Shown piece after piece: positions 25,484 to 33,991 of a DNA stretch of 64,000 nt. Position 1 is the stretch's first letter, and the number at the start of each line of letters is the position of its first letter. The DNA is from Deinococcus roseus (GTDB lineage Bacteria; Deinococcota; Deinococci; Deinococcales; Deinococcaceae). The notes beneath the pieces were generated by a model, which saw only the letters and a program-made list of their open reading frames with translations, had not been told where the DNA came from and did not search any database. A program made the position numbers and the translations under genes. The stretch lies in contig NZ_BMOD01000002.1 in assembly GCF_014646895.1 (NCBI RefSeq), positions 186,001-250,000 of the forward strand, read 5' to 3'.

Positions 25484-25749
25484 GGTTCTTCTCCCACTTT
25501 GAAGAGCCCCATGATGTGGGTCAGGGCGTCCTGCATCACGGTGGCATTGAGGTAGTAAGTGATGGTGGTACCTTCTTTTTCGGTGCGCACCAGTCCAGCG
25601 GCTTTCAGGACATTGAAATGCCCCGAGAGGGTGCTTTTGGCCAGAGGAAAGAGGTCGGCAAGTTCGCCTGCGGTTTTGGGGCTTTCCCGCAGCACCCGCA
25701 AGATTTCTCTGCGGGTGGGGTCAGACAGGGCTTTGAAGACTTCGTTCAT
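25480..25749 (-). CDS. ArsR/SdpR-family autorepressor
   Basis: 89 residues, a compact winged helix: VFKALSDPTRREILRVL, then AGELADLFPLAKSTLSGHFNVLKAAGLV and a TTITYYLNA wing. No metal-binding cysteines, as expected for SdpR rather than ArsR. Its stop overlaps the SdpI-like start by 4 nt. By analogy with SdpR it probably represses this operon until sequestered at the membrane by the SdpI-like protein. Confidence 0.88.
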   Translation of the reverse strand: MNEVFKALSDPTRREILRVLRESPKTAGELADLFPLAKSTLSGHFNVLKAAGLVRTEKEGTTITYYLNATVMQDALTHIMGLFKVGEEP

Positions 25750-25782
25750 GGTTCCTCTGGTGGTCCTGCAGGATCTCAGGGT

Positions 25783-26724
25783 TTATTTCAGAAATTCTAC
25801 GATACCCTGCAACAGCCCATCGGCCAGAGGAAGGTCTGGATTGCTGTAGGCCGCCATGTTGGACTTTTGATCTGCAGCCACCGATTTCAGCACATGGTTC
25901 ATGGTGGGCACCACCAGCAGTCTGGATTTGGGCTGAGCAGCATGCAGCTTTTGTGCGTCCTGCAGTGTCACCTGCAAGTCCCGTTCTCCCTGCACAATCA
26001 GGGCTGGGGTGTTCAGGGTGGTAAGAATTCTGGCGGGATCATGCTTGAACCAGGAGATCAGGTAGGGCTGCACCGAGGGGCGGAACAGGGAAGCCAGCGC
26101 AGGACTGGGCACAGCTCCGGTCTGCCCTTTGCGCAGTTTGGCGATCAGGTCCGCACTCTGGTCATAGAGGGTTGCAGGAAGCTGGGGTTTGAGCTGCGTC
26201 AGCAGGATGTCTGCTGCATTGCTGCCTGCTCCAGAGATGGACACATAGCGGTCCACAGGGTTCTGTTTGGCCACCAGCAATCCAATCAATGCACCTTCAC
26301 TGTGGCCCAGCACGGCGTAACGGTTGAAGCGCTGGTCTTTTTTCAGGAGGTCCAGAAGGTGGCTGGCATCCTGCACGTAATCCTCAAAAACCAGGTCGTC
26401 TTCTTTCATGTTGGGAATGGCACTTGCAGCGATGCCCCGTTTGTCGAAACGCAGTGAAGCGATGCCGTTCTGGGCCAGCCCTTCGGCCAGCATTTTGAGG
26501 CTGTTGTTCTTGCCTGCCAGGGGGTTGTTGCCGTCGCGGTCTGTGGGACCAGAGCCTGCAATGATCAGGGCCACCAGGAAAGGGCCTTTGCCTTCGGGGA
26601 TTTGCAGGGTGCCTTTCAGTTCAAAACCTTTTCCAGGCAGTGAGATGGCTTCTGTGGCGGCAAAGGCACTGCCCATCAGGGCCAGGGTGCTGAGGGTCAG
26701 GGTGGTGCGGAAAGTCTGGGGCAT
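25783..26724 (-). CDS. Exported alpha/beta hydrolase
   Basis: 313 residues. A signal peptide (about 1-23, ending SAFAATEA) precedes an alpha/beta hydrolase domain with oxyanion sequence IAGSGPTDRDG, nucleophile elbow GHSEG and catalytic His in TMNHVLK. It probably acts on an ester in the envelope or outside the cell; substrate unknown. ATG 26724 has AAGGAG about 6 nt upstream; the longer in-frame start covers promoter palindromes and is rejected. Two inverted repeats upstream suggest regulation. Confidence 0.88.
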   Translation of the reverse strand: MPQTFRTTLTLSTLALMGSAFAATEAISLPGKGFELKGTLQIPEGKGPFLVALIIAGSGPTDRDGNNPLAGKNNSLKMLAEGLAQNGIASLRFDKRGIAASAIPNMKEDDLVFEDYVQDASHLLDLLKKDQRFNRYAVLGHSEGALIGLLVAKQNPVDRYVSISGAGSNAADILLTQLKPQLPATLYDQSADLIAKLRKGQTGAVPSPALASLFRPSVQPYLISWFKHDPARILTTLNTPALIVQGERDLQVTLQDAQKLHAAQPKSRLLVVPTMNHVLKSVAADQKSNMAAYSNPDLPLADGLLQGIVEFLK

Positions 26725-26737
26725 GGAATCTCCTTTG

Positions 26738-26807
26738 TTCGGTATTTCGCCAATCACCGAACTACTGAATTCAATGTAGCACATATTTCGGAATTTTGCG
26801 AAATATG
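26738..26807. promoter_or_regulatory. Two inverted repeats upstream of the hydrolase
   Basis: TTCGGT/ACCGAA (26738 and 26756) and a perfect 9-bp pair CATATTTCG/CGAAATATG (26782-26790, 26799-26807) with an 8-bp spacer. The second has the size of a dimer-bound operator. No regulator gene is adjacent. Confidence 0.55.
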
Positions 26808-26850
26808 CAATTTGACCCACCTTCATCAAAGGAGCAGGTGGCTGTGCCCC

Positions 26851-27177
26851 TCAGTTCTTCTGCCGCACATGCCTGAGCACCCAGGCATCCTCAATGTCCA
26901 CCAGACCGCAGAAAGACAGCATTTCCTGACCCAGATTTGACCACTGGATGGGCAGTTCAATGCGGGTTTGTTGCCCCTCTCCATCACAACAGGGACCCTG
27001 ATAAATCAGGGTGTCCAGGGCCAGCAACCTGATGCGGTCCTCCTCGCAATGGATGCAGATGTCTCCATAGACCACTGCTGCCTTGCCTGGACTGCCCAGC
27101 ATGTGAATGTGCCCCTGCACCGGAATGCCATTGATCTGACCTGATTGCTGGTGTCTGGAAATGAATTCAGATTGCAT
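26851..27177 (-). CDS. Hypothetical 108-residue protein
   Basis: A soluble protein with several cysteines (CIHCEE, GPCCDG, FCG) that could bind metal. Family not recognised. GAGGAGGGG immediately upstream of the ATG gives a strong ribosome binding site. A single gene, 126 nt from the hydrolase. Confidence 0.6.
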   Translation of the reverse strand: MQSEFISRHQQSGQINGIPVQGHIHMLGSPGKAAVVYGDICIHCEEDRIRLLALDTLIYQGPCCDGEGQQTRIELPIQWSNLGQEMLSFCGLVDIEDAWVLRHVRQKN

Positions 27178-27293
27178 GTCCCCTCCTCAAAATGAGTGGG
27201 CGGTCAAAGGGAATGGAAAATCAGAAAAACCAGCCACCAGCTCAGGTTAAAATTTGCAGCCTGCAGAGTCGGTCAAAAATCCTGCAAAACCAT

Positions 27294-27325
27294 AAAAAAA
27301 GAGGACTTCAATTTCTGAGTCCTCT
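27294..27325 (-). terminator. Rho-independent terminator
   Basis: On the minus strand AGAGGACT pairs with AGTCCTCT, followed by seven T. The stop of the next gene lies in the loop. Confidence 0.85.
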
Positions 27326-27868
27326 GGCCCGGGTGGGTCTGGCTGTGGGTTTCTGGATCGCCTCCTGCAAGGCATCCTGGCGTTTCTTGCGCGGTGTGCT
27401 GGCCAGTGCTTCCAGTTGAGCTCCGGAAGCCTGCCGGGTGATGCCCCGTTCGCGCAGCGAGTAAATGCACATGCTGCCCACAAACTTCCCAAACAGCATG
27501 CCCTGTCTGCGCATTTCTTCCAGGGTGGCTTTGGCTTCACGGGCATTCAGGTTCAGCTGGCTGGACACACCAAAGTGGCTTTCGGCCCTGCCTGTGGCAA
27601 ACCACTCGCTGAGCCTGGGGAACCACTCTTCATGCACCAGGTCCATGTCGTGGTCAAAAGCACGTTTGATGTAACGCACGGCACTGCTCTTGCCCACGGT
27701 CTGTACAAAGCCCTGGGCAATCAATTCTTCCAGCACCCCGTGTGCAGCCACGGCGGGGCAATTCAGCACTTTGCGGATCTCTTCACTGGAGGCAGATTCC
27801 TGCAAGTCCAGCAATTGCATCACGGCATCCAGATGGTCCTGGGTGTTCCATTGGGGATTAAAAGTCAT
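27308..27868 (-). CDS. Hypothetical protein with probable winged-helix segments
   Basis: 186 residues. The N-terminal part (SSEEIRKVLNCPAVAAHGVLEELIAQGFVQ) and a middle part (LNLNAREAKATLEEMRRQGMLFGKFVG) look like two winged-helix units. The tail (about 155-186) is basic. ATG 27868 with AAGGAG fixes the start. No family name can be given; a DNA-binding regulator is a reasonable guess. Confidence 0.6.
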   Translation of the reverse strand: MTFNPQWNTQDHLDAVMQLLDLQESASSEEIRKVLNCPAVAAHGVLEELIAQGFVQTVGKSSAVRYIKRAFDHDMDLVHEEWFPRLSEWFATGRAESHFGVSSQLNLNAREAKATLEEMRRQGMLFGKFVGSMCIYSLRERGITRQASGAQLEALASTPRKKRQDALQEAIQKPTARPTRARGLRN

Positions 27869-28270
27869 GTTTTCTCCTTGGCTCAGGTGCAGGTCAGCAC
27901 CTGTCGTGAATGGTCGGGTGTCCACGGATTCTGGAGAGTTTCACAACAACACCGCCAGCAAGAAAAAGCTCTGGAAAACTGGCAGGTGTATGGGGTTGGG
28001 GTGGGCAATGGACTGCTCCTGGCAGTCCGTGGAGGTCCAGCTTTGCTGCTGACACCTCGCTTGCAACCTGTTCATTGTAGCACTTATAGAGATGAGAATT
28101 CTACCGTTTGGATGACAGGACAATCACAAAACAATGCTGTCCAGAACGCATAAATCGAGGATGCATCAGGGGTGCAAATTCCCTCAGAATGGGCTAAAGG
28201 TTTCCCGCCTCAGGGAAGTGCCGAGCCACTTCAGAAGGGTTGATTTTCTGGATGCTGCGGGCGGTTCGGG
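27869..28270. other. 400-bp intergenic region with no convincing gene
   Basis: On the minus strand a TACAAT hexamer (28076-28081) may be the -10 for the gene at 27868. A 41-codon frame follows but has an unlikely composition. No terminator, repeat or RNA motif was recognised. Confidence 0.4.
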
Positions 28271-29038
28271 TTAAAGCAAATCCATTCTGGAACTCTTGAG
28301 GTAGGGCTTCAAAAGAGTGTTCCAGGCATACCTGGCATGACTGTACTCTTCCTGACAGGTGCTGGAACGCTCTTTTGGGAGGTCATAATCCCTGGGGATG
28401 CTCTTGAACTTTTTGGGGTTGCTGCCATAGACCAGGCAGGTCATGTCGTACATGCGCTGCATGTTCAGGGAATGGGAATCTGAGAAATCCAGTTCTCCTT
28501 CTGCGTCCTCCTCTGCGTCTGAGAGAAACTGGGTGATGCCACTGTAAATGCCTGCCTCGTCTTCCAGAGAGAGCAAAGCCAGGGTGGCAAACTGGTCTAC
28601 AGCGTCCTCTTCCCTGCCCGTGGAAGGCAATTTCAGCTGGTCAATCAGGGCGTGCCCCAGTTCATGCAGCAAGGTGAAGACCGTGGCATTGAGCATTCTG
28701 TCTTCTTTGCTGGTGTCTTTTTCTTCCAGTTTGCTGTACAGGTTGATCAGTTCGTAGCACATTTCGATGCTGTGGGTGTCCGGGGCGTAATAGGCGTTTT
28801 CTTCATCGCAGGAGAGGAACTGGATTTTCAGTTTTCTGGGGAATTTGATGCGGTCATTGAAGTACGTGGCAAAATCTTTCAGGTACTGGCTTTTGGAAAG
28901 CACCTGCTGGATGGACTGGTGGGTCTTGGTCTGGCCTTTTTCAAAGGTGAGGGCCAGTTGAGCTGAAGCAGATCCTGCACCCAGGGCCAGCAGCAACAGC
29001 ATTTTGGAGAAGAAGCGGGGCAATGCCATGATTGCCAT
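28271..29038 (-). CDS. Secreted DUF4344 metallopeptidase-like protein
   Basis: 255 residues. A signal peptide (about 1-27, ending SASAQ) precedes a domain with LLHELGHALIDQLKLP and STGREEDAVDQFA. HExxH with the downstream Glu-Glu-Asp is the zinc site expected for DUF4344, a gluzincin-like group. Probably an exported or periplasmic protease of unknown target. The start could be 29038 or the ATG 9 nt later. Single gene. Confidence 0.85.
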   Translation of the reverse strand: MAIMALPRFFSKMLLLLALGAGSASAQLALTFEKGQTKTHQSIQQVLSKSQYLKDFATYFNDRIKFPRKLKIQFLSCDEENAYYAPDTHSIEMCYELINLYSKLEEKDTSKEDRMLNATVFTLLHELGHALIDQLKLPSTGREEDAVDQFATLALLSLEDEAGIYSGITQFLSDAEEDAEGELDFSDSHSLNMQRMYDMTCLVYGSNPKKFKSIPRDYDLPKERSSTCQEEYSHARYAWNTLLKPYLKSSRMDLL

Positions 29039-29131
29039 GATAAGGGATGGGGTCTTACCATAGCATTTCCAAGGCCGTATCTGATGCCCTCCTGCAGCTC
29101 AAAAACATTTTCAAATGATTCCTCACCATCC

Positions 29132-29164
29132 GATCTTATTATGTTATATACTAAATATAAGATC
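29132..29164. promoter_or_regulatory. Palindrome embracing the -10 of the DUF6745 operon
   Basis: GATCTTAT (29132-29139) and ATAAGATC (29157-29164) are perfect inverted arms around a TATACT hexamer (29147-29152). A protein bound here would occlude the promoter. AGGAGG follows. Confidence 0.55.
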
Positions 29165-29181
29165 ATTTTTTAGGAGGTTTT

Positions 29182-29481
29182 ATGCTTTACCGACACGGAG
29201 ATGTGCTGATTCAATCCATTGAACACCTGCCCGCAGGAGCCCAGGAGCGCCCCGGAACCATCCTGGCCAGAGGAGAATTGACCGGACACAGCCACCGCAT
29301 TCAGGACCCTGCCACCGTGCAACTCTGGCAACTGCACGGCGAAATTTACATTGAAGTCACCGCAGGTCTGGCCCACCTGATCCACGAGGAACACAAAACC
29401 ATTCCATTGCCAAAAGGCATCTACAAAAGCTGGATGCAGCGCGAGTACACCCCCCAGGCCATCCGCCGGGTGCTGGACTGA
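29182..29481 (+). CDS. Small protein translationally coupled to the DUF6745 gene
   Basis: 99 residues with RHGDVLIQSIEHLP, ARGELTGHSHRI and LVIHEEHKTIPLP-like sequence: a small beta-rich protein with conserved histidines (GHSHR, HEEH) that could bind metal. I recall similar small genes beside leucine-rich DUF6745 genes in other bacteria but no function. AGGAGG lies about 5 nt before the ATG. The stop overlaps the next start by 1 nt. Confidence 0.7.
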   Translation: MLYRHGDVLIQSIEHLPAGAQERPGTILARGELTGHSHRIQDPATVQLWQLHGEIYIEVTAGLAHLIHEEHKTIPLPKGIYKSWMQREYTPQAIRRVLD

Positions 29482-30479
29482 TGGTGCTGACGGCCCAGGA
29501 GGCGCACAAACTGATCCTGTCTGGCCATGCTCCAGAGCATCTGACCGTGCAGGGCACCCTGAGCTTCAAAGGCGAGAAACGCCTGACCCACCTCCCTGCA
29601 CACCTGACCTGTGATGTGCTGGACGTGCAGGAATGCCCCCGCCTGAAAAGCCTGCCTGAAGGTCTCACCACAGGCACCTTGCTGGCTGGATACACCCATC
29701 TGGAAACCCTGCCCTCCTCTTTGAAAGTCAAATTCAAACTGGATCTGGAAGGCTGCACCAGCCTGATTTGTCTTCCACAGGGCCTGAAAGTGGGTTCTCT
29801 GATTGTGCGGGACTGCGTGAACCTGAAAACCCTGCCTGAACATCTGGAAGTGTATTTTCTGGATGTCAGTGGCTGCAGTGCCATGGAGCACTTGCCAGCA
29901 CAGGCAAAGGTGCTGGGGGGCCACGTGGTGCTGCGGGGATGCACCCGCCTGAAAGCCCTGCCCTCCTGGCTCAGCAAGGTGGCCTGCCTGGACCTGAGGG
30001 GCTGTGAAAACCTGAAAGAACTGCCCACAACCCTGCAAATCAGCGGATGGGTGGACCTGGCGGATACTGGCATCACCCATGTGAATGACCATCTGCAGGT
30101 GCCTCTGCGCTGGAAAGGGGTACCCGTTGAATCCAGAATTGCCTTCCAGCCAGAAACCATCACAGGTCAGGAGGTGCTGGACACCGACAATGCCGAATTG
30201 CGCCGCGTCAAACTGGAGCGACTGGGTTATGAAGCTTTCCTGTCAGAAGTGGATGCCCAGATTCTGGACCAGGACACCGACACAGGCGGTCCCAGAAAAC
30301 TGCTGAAAGTCCAGATGCAGGGAGATGAAGATCTGGTGGCCCTGTGGGTGATCTGCCCCTCCACGGACCGCAATTACGTGATCCGGGTTCCTCCAGGCAT
30401 GCAAAAAGCCCAGCAGGCCGCAGCCTGGATCGCTGGCTTCGATGACCCCAGACTTTACCAGCCGATCATGGAGACCTGA
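29481..30479 (+). CDS. Leucine-rich repeat protein with DUF6745-type C-terminus
   Basis: 332 residues. From about residue 22 to 195 there are repeating units of about 20 residues with L..LP.xL (LTHLPAHL, LKSLPEGL, LETLPSSL, LICLPQGL, LKTLPEHL, LKALPSWL). The C-terminal 140 residues (AFQPETITGQEVLDTDNAELRRV, then DQDTDTGGPRKLL and PSTDRNYVIRVPPGM) fit the DUF6745 domain as I recall it. No signal peptide, so cytoplasmic. Function unknown. It converges on the STM4011 gene and overlaps its 3' end by 14 nt. Confidence 0.75.
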   Translation: MVLTAQEAHKLILSGHAPEHLTVQGTLSFKGEKRLTHLPAHLTCDVLDVQECPRLKSLPEGLTTGTLLAGYTHLETLPSSLKVKFKLDLEGCTSLICLPQGLKVGSLIVRDCVNLKTLPEHLEVYFLDVSGCSAMEHLPAQAKVLGGHVVLRGCTRLKALPSWLSKVACLDLRGCENLKELPTTLQISGWVDLADTGITHVNDHLQVPLRWKGVPVESRIAFQPETITGQEVLDTDNAELRRVKLERLGYEAFLSEVDAQILDQDTDTGGPRKLLKVQMQGDEDLVALWVICPSTDRNYVIRVPPGMQKAQQAAAWIAGFDDPRLYQPIMET

Positions 30480-31347
30480 GCAGTCCTGAACCTTTTTCTG
30501 CAGGGATTCTTTCCAGAATGCCCCCCTCAAACACCGGGTACAGTTCCAGTTCTTTCAGGTGCACATACCCGATGTGACAATCACAGAACCTTCTGCTGCA
30601 CGCCCTGGATTGAAGCGCATTGCGCCAGTCCGGGGCGTGAATGTTGCCCAGCACCTGATCCACAAAATGACAGCGCCGGATGTCTCCGTGCTCGTCCACA
30701 GTGACCACCGTTTCGCCTGCAAAACAGGACTTTCCACGGCTGGCATATTTTCGGGTGTTCAGTTCAAACAACGGGTCGATGCTGCCCAGAAGCTGGGTTT
30801 GCTCTGGGGTGTAAGGGTACATCTGGGAGCCTTTCTGGTAGGCATTGACCCACAGGTACACTTCTTCGGGCAGGTCCCGGCGCAAATCCTGAATCTCCTG
30901 AAAATGGGAGGGCTTCCCCACCACCCCCACACTGAACCTCACCCCCCAGGATTTGAGAGCATGGCACTGTTGCAAAAACTTCTCCCGCTTCACCTGGGAA
31001 GGATGGTAGGTGCACCAGAAGGCCAGTTTCCCCTTCTGGCACTCCTGCAGAAAATCCAGTCTGGCGCTCAGGTTGGTTTGCATCACCACCTTCTCCACAT
31101 GTGGAAAATGGGACAGCTCTGCAATGGCTTTCTGATACCGCTGGATGGGCAGGGCCTCTCCCCAGGGCGTGAAGAAAATGCTGAACTGCACATCGGTTTC
31201 CCGGCGCACCCAGCCCAGAAATTTCTCCAGGCTTTCCGTGTCCTGCTGGCGTTTTTCTGGGGTCTCCGGGCGTTTTGCAAAAGGGCAATACGAGCAATCG
31301 TAATTGCAGGTTTCCAGTGCTCCCCGATACAACACCGAAAGGTTCAT
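30466..31347 (-). CDS. STM4011-family radical SAM protein
   Basis: 293 residues. The [4Fe-4S] motif CNYDCSYC gives Cys14, Cys18 and Cys21. The middle has FTPWGEALPIQRY and VMQTNLSARL, as in other radical SAM barrels, and the C-terminus has further cysteines (GKSCFAGETVVTVDEHGDIRRCHF, RRFCDCHIG) suggesting an auxiliary cluster, as in SPASM-type enzymes. Substrate unknown. It is the last gene of the STM4015-STM4011 operon and overlaps the SUKH gene by 4 nt. Confidence 0.88.
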   Translation of the reverse strand: MNLSVLYRGALETCNYDCSYCPFAKRPETPEKRQQDTESLEKFLGWVRRETDVQFSIFFTPWGEALPIQRYQKAIAELSHFPHVEKVVMQTNLSARLDFLQECQKGKLAFWCTYHPSQVKREKFLQQCHALKSWGVRFSVGVVGKPSHFQEIQDLRRDLPEEVYLWVNAYQKGSQMYPYTPEQTQLLGSIDPLFELNTRKYASRGKSCFAGETVVTVDEHGDIRRCHFVDQVLGNIHAPDWRNALQSRACSRRFCDCHIGYVHLKELELYPVFEGGILERIPAEKGSGLLRSP

Positions 31348-31880
31348 TCTTCGTCCAGTTCAAAGAACAGGTTCTCACCAGCGAGCCAGGCTTCAAACCA
31401 ATCCTGCAGGCTGGATTTCTGCCAGAAAATACAATCTTCTGCAGGCGTGCTTTCATCCCAGCCTTCCAGATCCAGCACCCCCACCTGTTCGGTCTGCAGG
31501 TTGATCACCGAATAGATGGTGCAACCCCAGCAGCAGAACATCAGCAGGTGTTCAGGCCAGCCTTTTTCCAGAAAAGACTGGTACAGGGGCAGCACGGCTG
31601 CAGAACTGGAGGTGTATTTGTGGTCCTTGAAAGGCATCAGGCCGTAACCCGGGCCAAAATTCCCCTCCCCCACCTGCGTGTATACCTGACGGAGCAATTC
31701 GGGCAAACCAGACCCCATTTCCTGCTCCAGCTCAAAAAGTCGCTCTGGCGTCAACACAGGACTGGCCACATGGCTGATGGGTGGCGTCCAGCCCGGATCA
31801 AGGTGTTCATCGGTGGCCCTGGTGGGGTCCAGGGCACGTTCACGAAGGCGTTCGATCAGAGAAATATCACCGGGCATCAT
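31344..31880 (-). CDS. SUKH (SMI1/KNR4-type) protein inside the STM401x operon
   Basis: 178 residues. LTPERLFELEQEMGSGLPELLRQVYTQVGEGNFGPGYGLMPF is the SMI1/KNR4 N-terminal pattern, followed by the typical CCWGC and WDESTPAEDCIFWQ region. SUKH proteins are often immunity proteins, but many are adaptors. Its tight coupling on both sides (3 nt after STM4012, 4-nt overlap with STM4011) suggests a part in the same system. The start is one of two adjacent ATGs (31880 or 31877). Confidence 0.82.
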   Translation of the reverse strand: MMPGDISLIERLRERALDPTRATDEHLDPGWTPPISHVASPVLTPERLFELEQEMGSGLPELLRQVYTQVGEGNFGPGYGLMPFKDHKYTSSSAAVLPLYQSFLEKGWPEHLLMFCCWGCTIYSVINLQTEQVGVLDLEGWDESTPAEDCIFWQKSSLQDWFEAWLAGENLFFELDEE

Positions 31881-31883
31881 GGG

Positions 31884-33206
31884 TCACCTTAAAATGAAGT
31901 CGGACATGCGGTCCTGAATCTCCGGGGCATAAAACCACGGTCCAATCACATCCGAGACCTCCAGCCCTGCAGGGGTCAGGGTCCAGGTTCCTGCCTGATC
32001 GGTGGCAAGTCCAAGGTTCAGCAGGTCCAGCAACTCAGGGTAATCCTGAGCAAAATCTGTTGCAAAAAGCTTCTGGTAATGGTGCTGGCTCAGGCCAGAG
32101 GCATGCAGGATGGATTGCAGAATGAATCGCCGTTTGCGGGTGTCCAGATCCAGCTGAATGCCATACTGAACCTGCTGAAAAGATGTGGTATCCCGTTTCA
32201 CATAATCCCAGAGGATTTCTTTGACCCCAGTCTGGCCCACGGCGTATTCGCTGGAGTAGTGCAGGTTGCTGGTGTAAGAGCGTGCACCACAGCCCAGACC
32301 CACCATCCCATCCTCCTGACAGCAATACACAGGCGCAGCTGTTCCAGACGCAGATTTTCTGAAAAAGCGCATGCTGACCTGTTCGTAACCCTCAGAAAGC
32401 AGGAAATCGCGACCCAGACGGTACAGTTCCAGACGCTCGTCCTCCCAGCTGCGTCCAGAACGGCCAATTCCGGTCAGGGGCCTGACATAGAGGGGATACA
32501 AAAACATTTCTTCGGGGCTGTATTCCATGGCTTTTTTCAGCGACTGCAGCCAGCTTTCAGGCGTCTGGTGGGACAGGCCATAAATCAGATCCAGGTTGAG
32601 GACTGGAATGCCTGCTTCCCGGATGGTGCTGAGCGCCTGATGCACCGTGCTGTTGTCCTGGGTGCGCCCCACCGATTTGACTTCCTGTTCCAGAAAACTC
32701 TGGATTCCAATGCTGACCCGGTTCACCTGATGCCCTGAGAGCACCTGCAGGCGGTCTGGAGTGGCAGTGGCTGGACTGGTTTCCACACTGGTGGGCACCT
32801 TCTCAAAGGCCACGCCAAACAACGCAGCAATGTCAAACAGCCTTTCAAGGTCTGCAGGTTCCAGGTGGGTGGGGGTCCCGCCTCCAATGGCAAAACGGGA
32901 GAAGTGGGCCTCACCCAGCCTTTCACGGGTGGTTCTGGCCTGCAGCTCCAGGGTGTCCAGATAGGCTTTTTCCAGGGGTCTGGGGGCATTCACCGTGGTG
33001 AACAGGTTGCAGAACCCACAGCGCATTTCACAGAAGGGGATGTGCAGGTACAGAAAAAGCTGGCTTCTGTCCTGGTCTTTCCAGACGTCTTGCAAATCTA
33101 CAGGAGGCAAATCCCGATAAGCCGTCTTGTGCGGGTAAGCATAGGTGTAGCCCAGATAAGGGTTTCTGGCGTCCAGCAGAGATTTCAGGTTGGGTTTTGC
33201 ACTCAT
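31884..33206 (-). CDS. STM4012-family radical SAM protein (HemN/HemW-like)
   Basis: 440 residues. YLHIPFCEMRCGFC carries the cluster cysteines (59, 63, 66). GGGTPTHL, SVETSPATAT, VSIGIQSF and LDLIYGLSHQTPESW match the coproporphyrinogen oxidase-like radical SAM branch, and a HemN_C-like winged end follows. It is distinct from true HemN/HemW in length and neighbours. ATG 33206 overlaps the STM4013 stop by 4 nt. Function unknown; an unusual radical chemistry on a small molecule or peptide is likely. Confidence 0.9.
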   Translation of the reverse strand: MSAKPNLKSLLDARNPYLGYTYAYPHKTAYRDLPPVDLQDVWKDQDRSQLFLYLHIPFCEMRCGFCNLFTTVNAPRPLEKAYLDTLELQARTTRERLGEAHFSRFAIGGGTPTHLEPADLERLFDIAALFGVAFEKVPTSVETSPATATPDRLQVLSGHQVNRVSIGIQSFLEQEVKSVGRTQDNSTVHQALSTIREAGIPVLNLDLIYGLSHQTPESWLQSLKKAMEYSPEEMFLYPLYVRPLTGIGRSGRSWEDERLELYRLGRDFLLSEGYEQVSMRFFRKSASGTAAPVYCCQEDGMVGLGCGARSYTSNLHYSSEYAVGQTGVKEILWDYVKRDTTSFQQVQYGIQLDLDTRKRRFILQSILHASGLSQHHYQKLFATDFAQDYPELLDLLNLGLATDQAGTWTLTPAGLEVSDVIGPWFYAPEIQDRMSDFILR

Positions 33207-33991
33207 GGTCCAGCTCCGATCACACATTCAGCGTAAGGCACCGTCCAGACCACCTCATGGCCCAGGCGGTGCCCATGGAAACCCTCTTCTCCGAAAGCTT
33301 CACCGTGGTCTGAGGTGATGATCACCAGTGCAGGGCCACGAGCATCCTGAGCTTCCAGAAGCTCCACCAGATGGTTTTCGGCCTGTTCCAGGGCAGCCTG
33401 CTGGGTTTCTGCAGAATCTTGTTGCAGTTCAGGGTGAAAGATGTGGGTGGGCCGGTGGGTGGCACTGAGGTTGAGAAACAGAAAGAGCCTCTGGTCTGCA
33501 GGCTGTTCCCGCAACACATTCAGGGCCACTCTGATCTGGGCCTGCGTGGAGTGCCGCCGGGTCACCCCCATGTCCCTGCTCCAGTGGCTTTCCTGAAAGA
33601 GCCCTGGAAGCACCTGTCCCAGTGGGGTTTCCTGATTGAAGAAACCCACCCCACCAATGCATACCGTGCGGTAACCTCTGGCCGCCAGTGCTTCTGGAAG
33701 GGTGGCCTCCTCAAAGACAAAAGTCTCCGGGTGGGTGGTCTCCGAACCCTGAAAACGGGCTGCAAAAAGCCTGGGATGCCGTCCGGGTCGGGCAGGCGTG
33801 GGCAAAAAGCCCGAGAAAAACGCATGGTGGGCAGCGTAAGTGAAGCTGGCTGGACTGTGCCGTTTCTCCCATGCAGAAAAGTGCTTTTTCAGGTGGGGCA
33901 ACTGGGCTTTTTCAGCCACATCGAAACGCAGGCTGTCCAGCGTGATCATAAAAACATCATGGGTGCCGATCATGGCCCGCACATTCAGCAT
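33203..33991 (-). CDS. STM4013/SEN3800-family hydrolase (sulfatase-like fold)
   Basis: 262 residues, shorter than true sulfatases. The metal residue Asp19 lies in ITLDSLRFDVA. HSPASFTYAAHHAFFSGFLPT holds the likely Thr/Ser nucleophile, and ITSDHGEAFGEEGFHGHRLGHE the second metal-binding cluster of the alkaline phosphatase superfamily. No formylglycine cysteine motif was seen, so phosphoester rather than sulfate hydrolysis is possible. ATG 33991 has GGAGAGG about 6 nt upstream; the longer in-frame opening lies inside STM4014 and is rejected. Confidence 0.88.
   Translation of the reverse strand: MLNVRAMIGTHDVFMITLDSLRFDVAEKAQLPHLKKHFSAWEKRHSPASFTYAAHHAFFSGFLPTPARPGRHPRLFAARFQGSETTHPETFVFEEATLPEALAARGYRTVCIGGVGFFNQETPLGQVLPGLFQESHWSRDMGVTRRHSTQAQIRVALNVLREQPADQRLFLFLNLSATHRPTHIFHPELQQDSAETQQAALEQAENHLVELLEAQDARGPALVIITSDHGEAFGEEGFHGHRLGHEVVWTVPYAECVIGAGP

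Noticed and set aside
27945..28081. 41-codon minus-strand TTG frame 7 nt after TACAAT
   Set aside because: The spacing fits the leaderless pattern, but composition is Gln/Ser/Trp-rich and no family was recognised.
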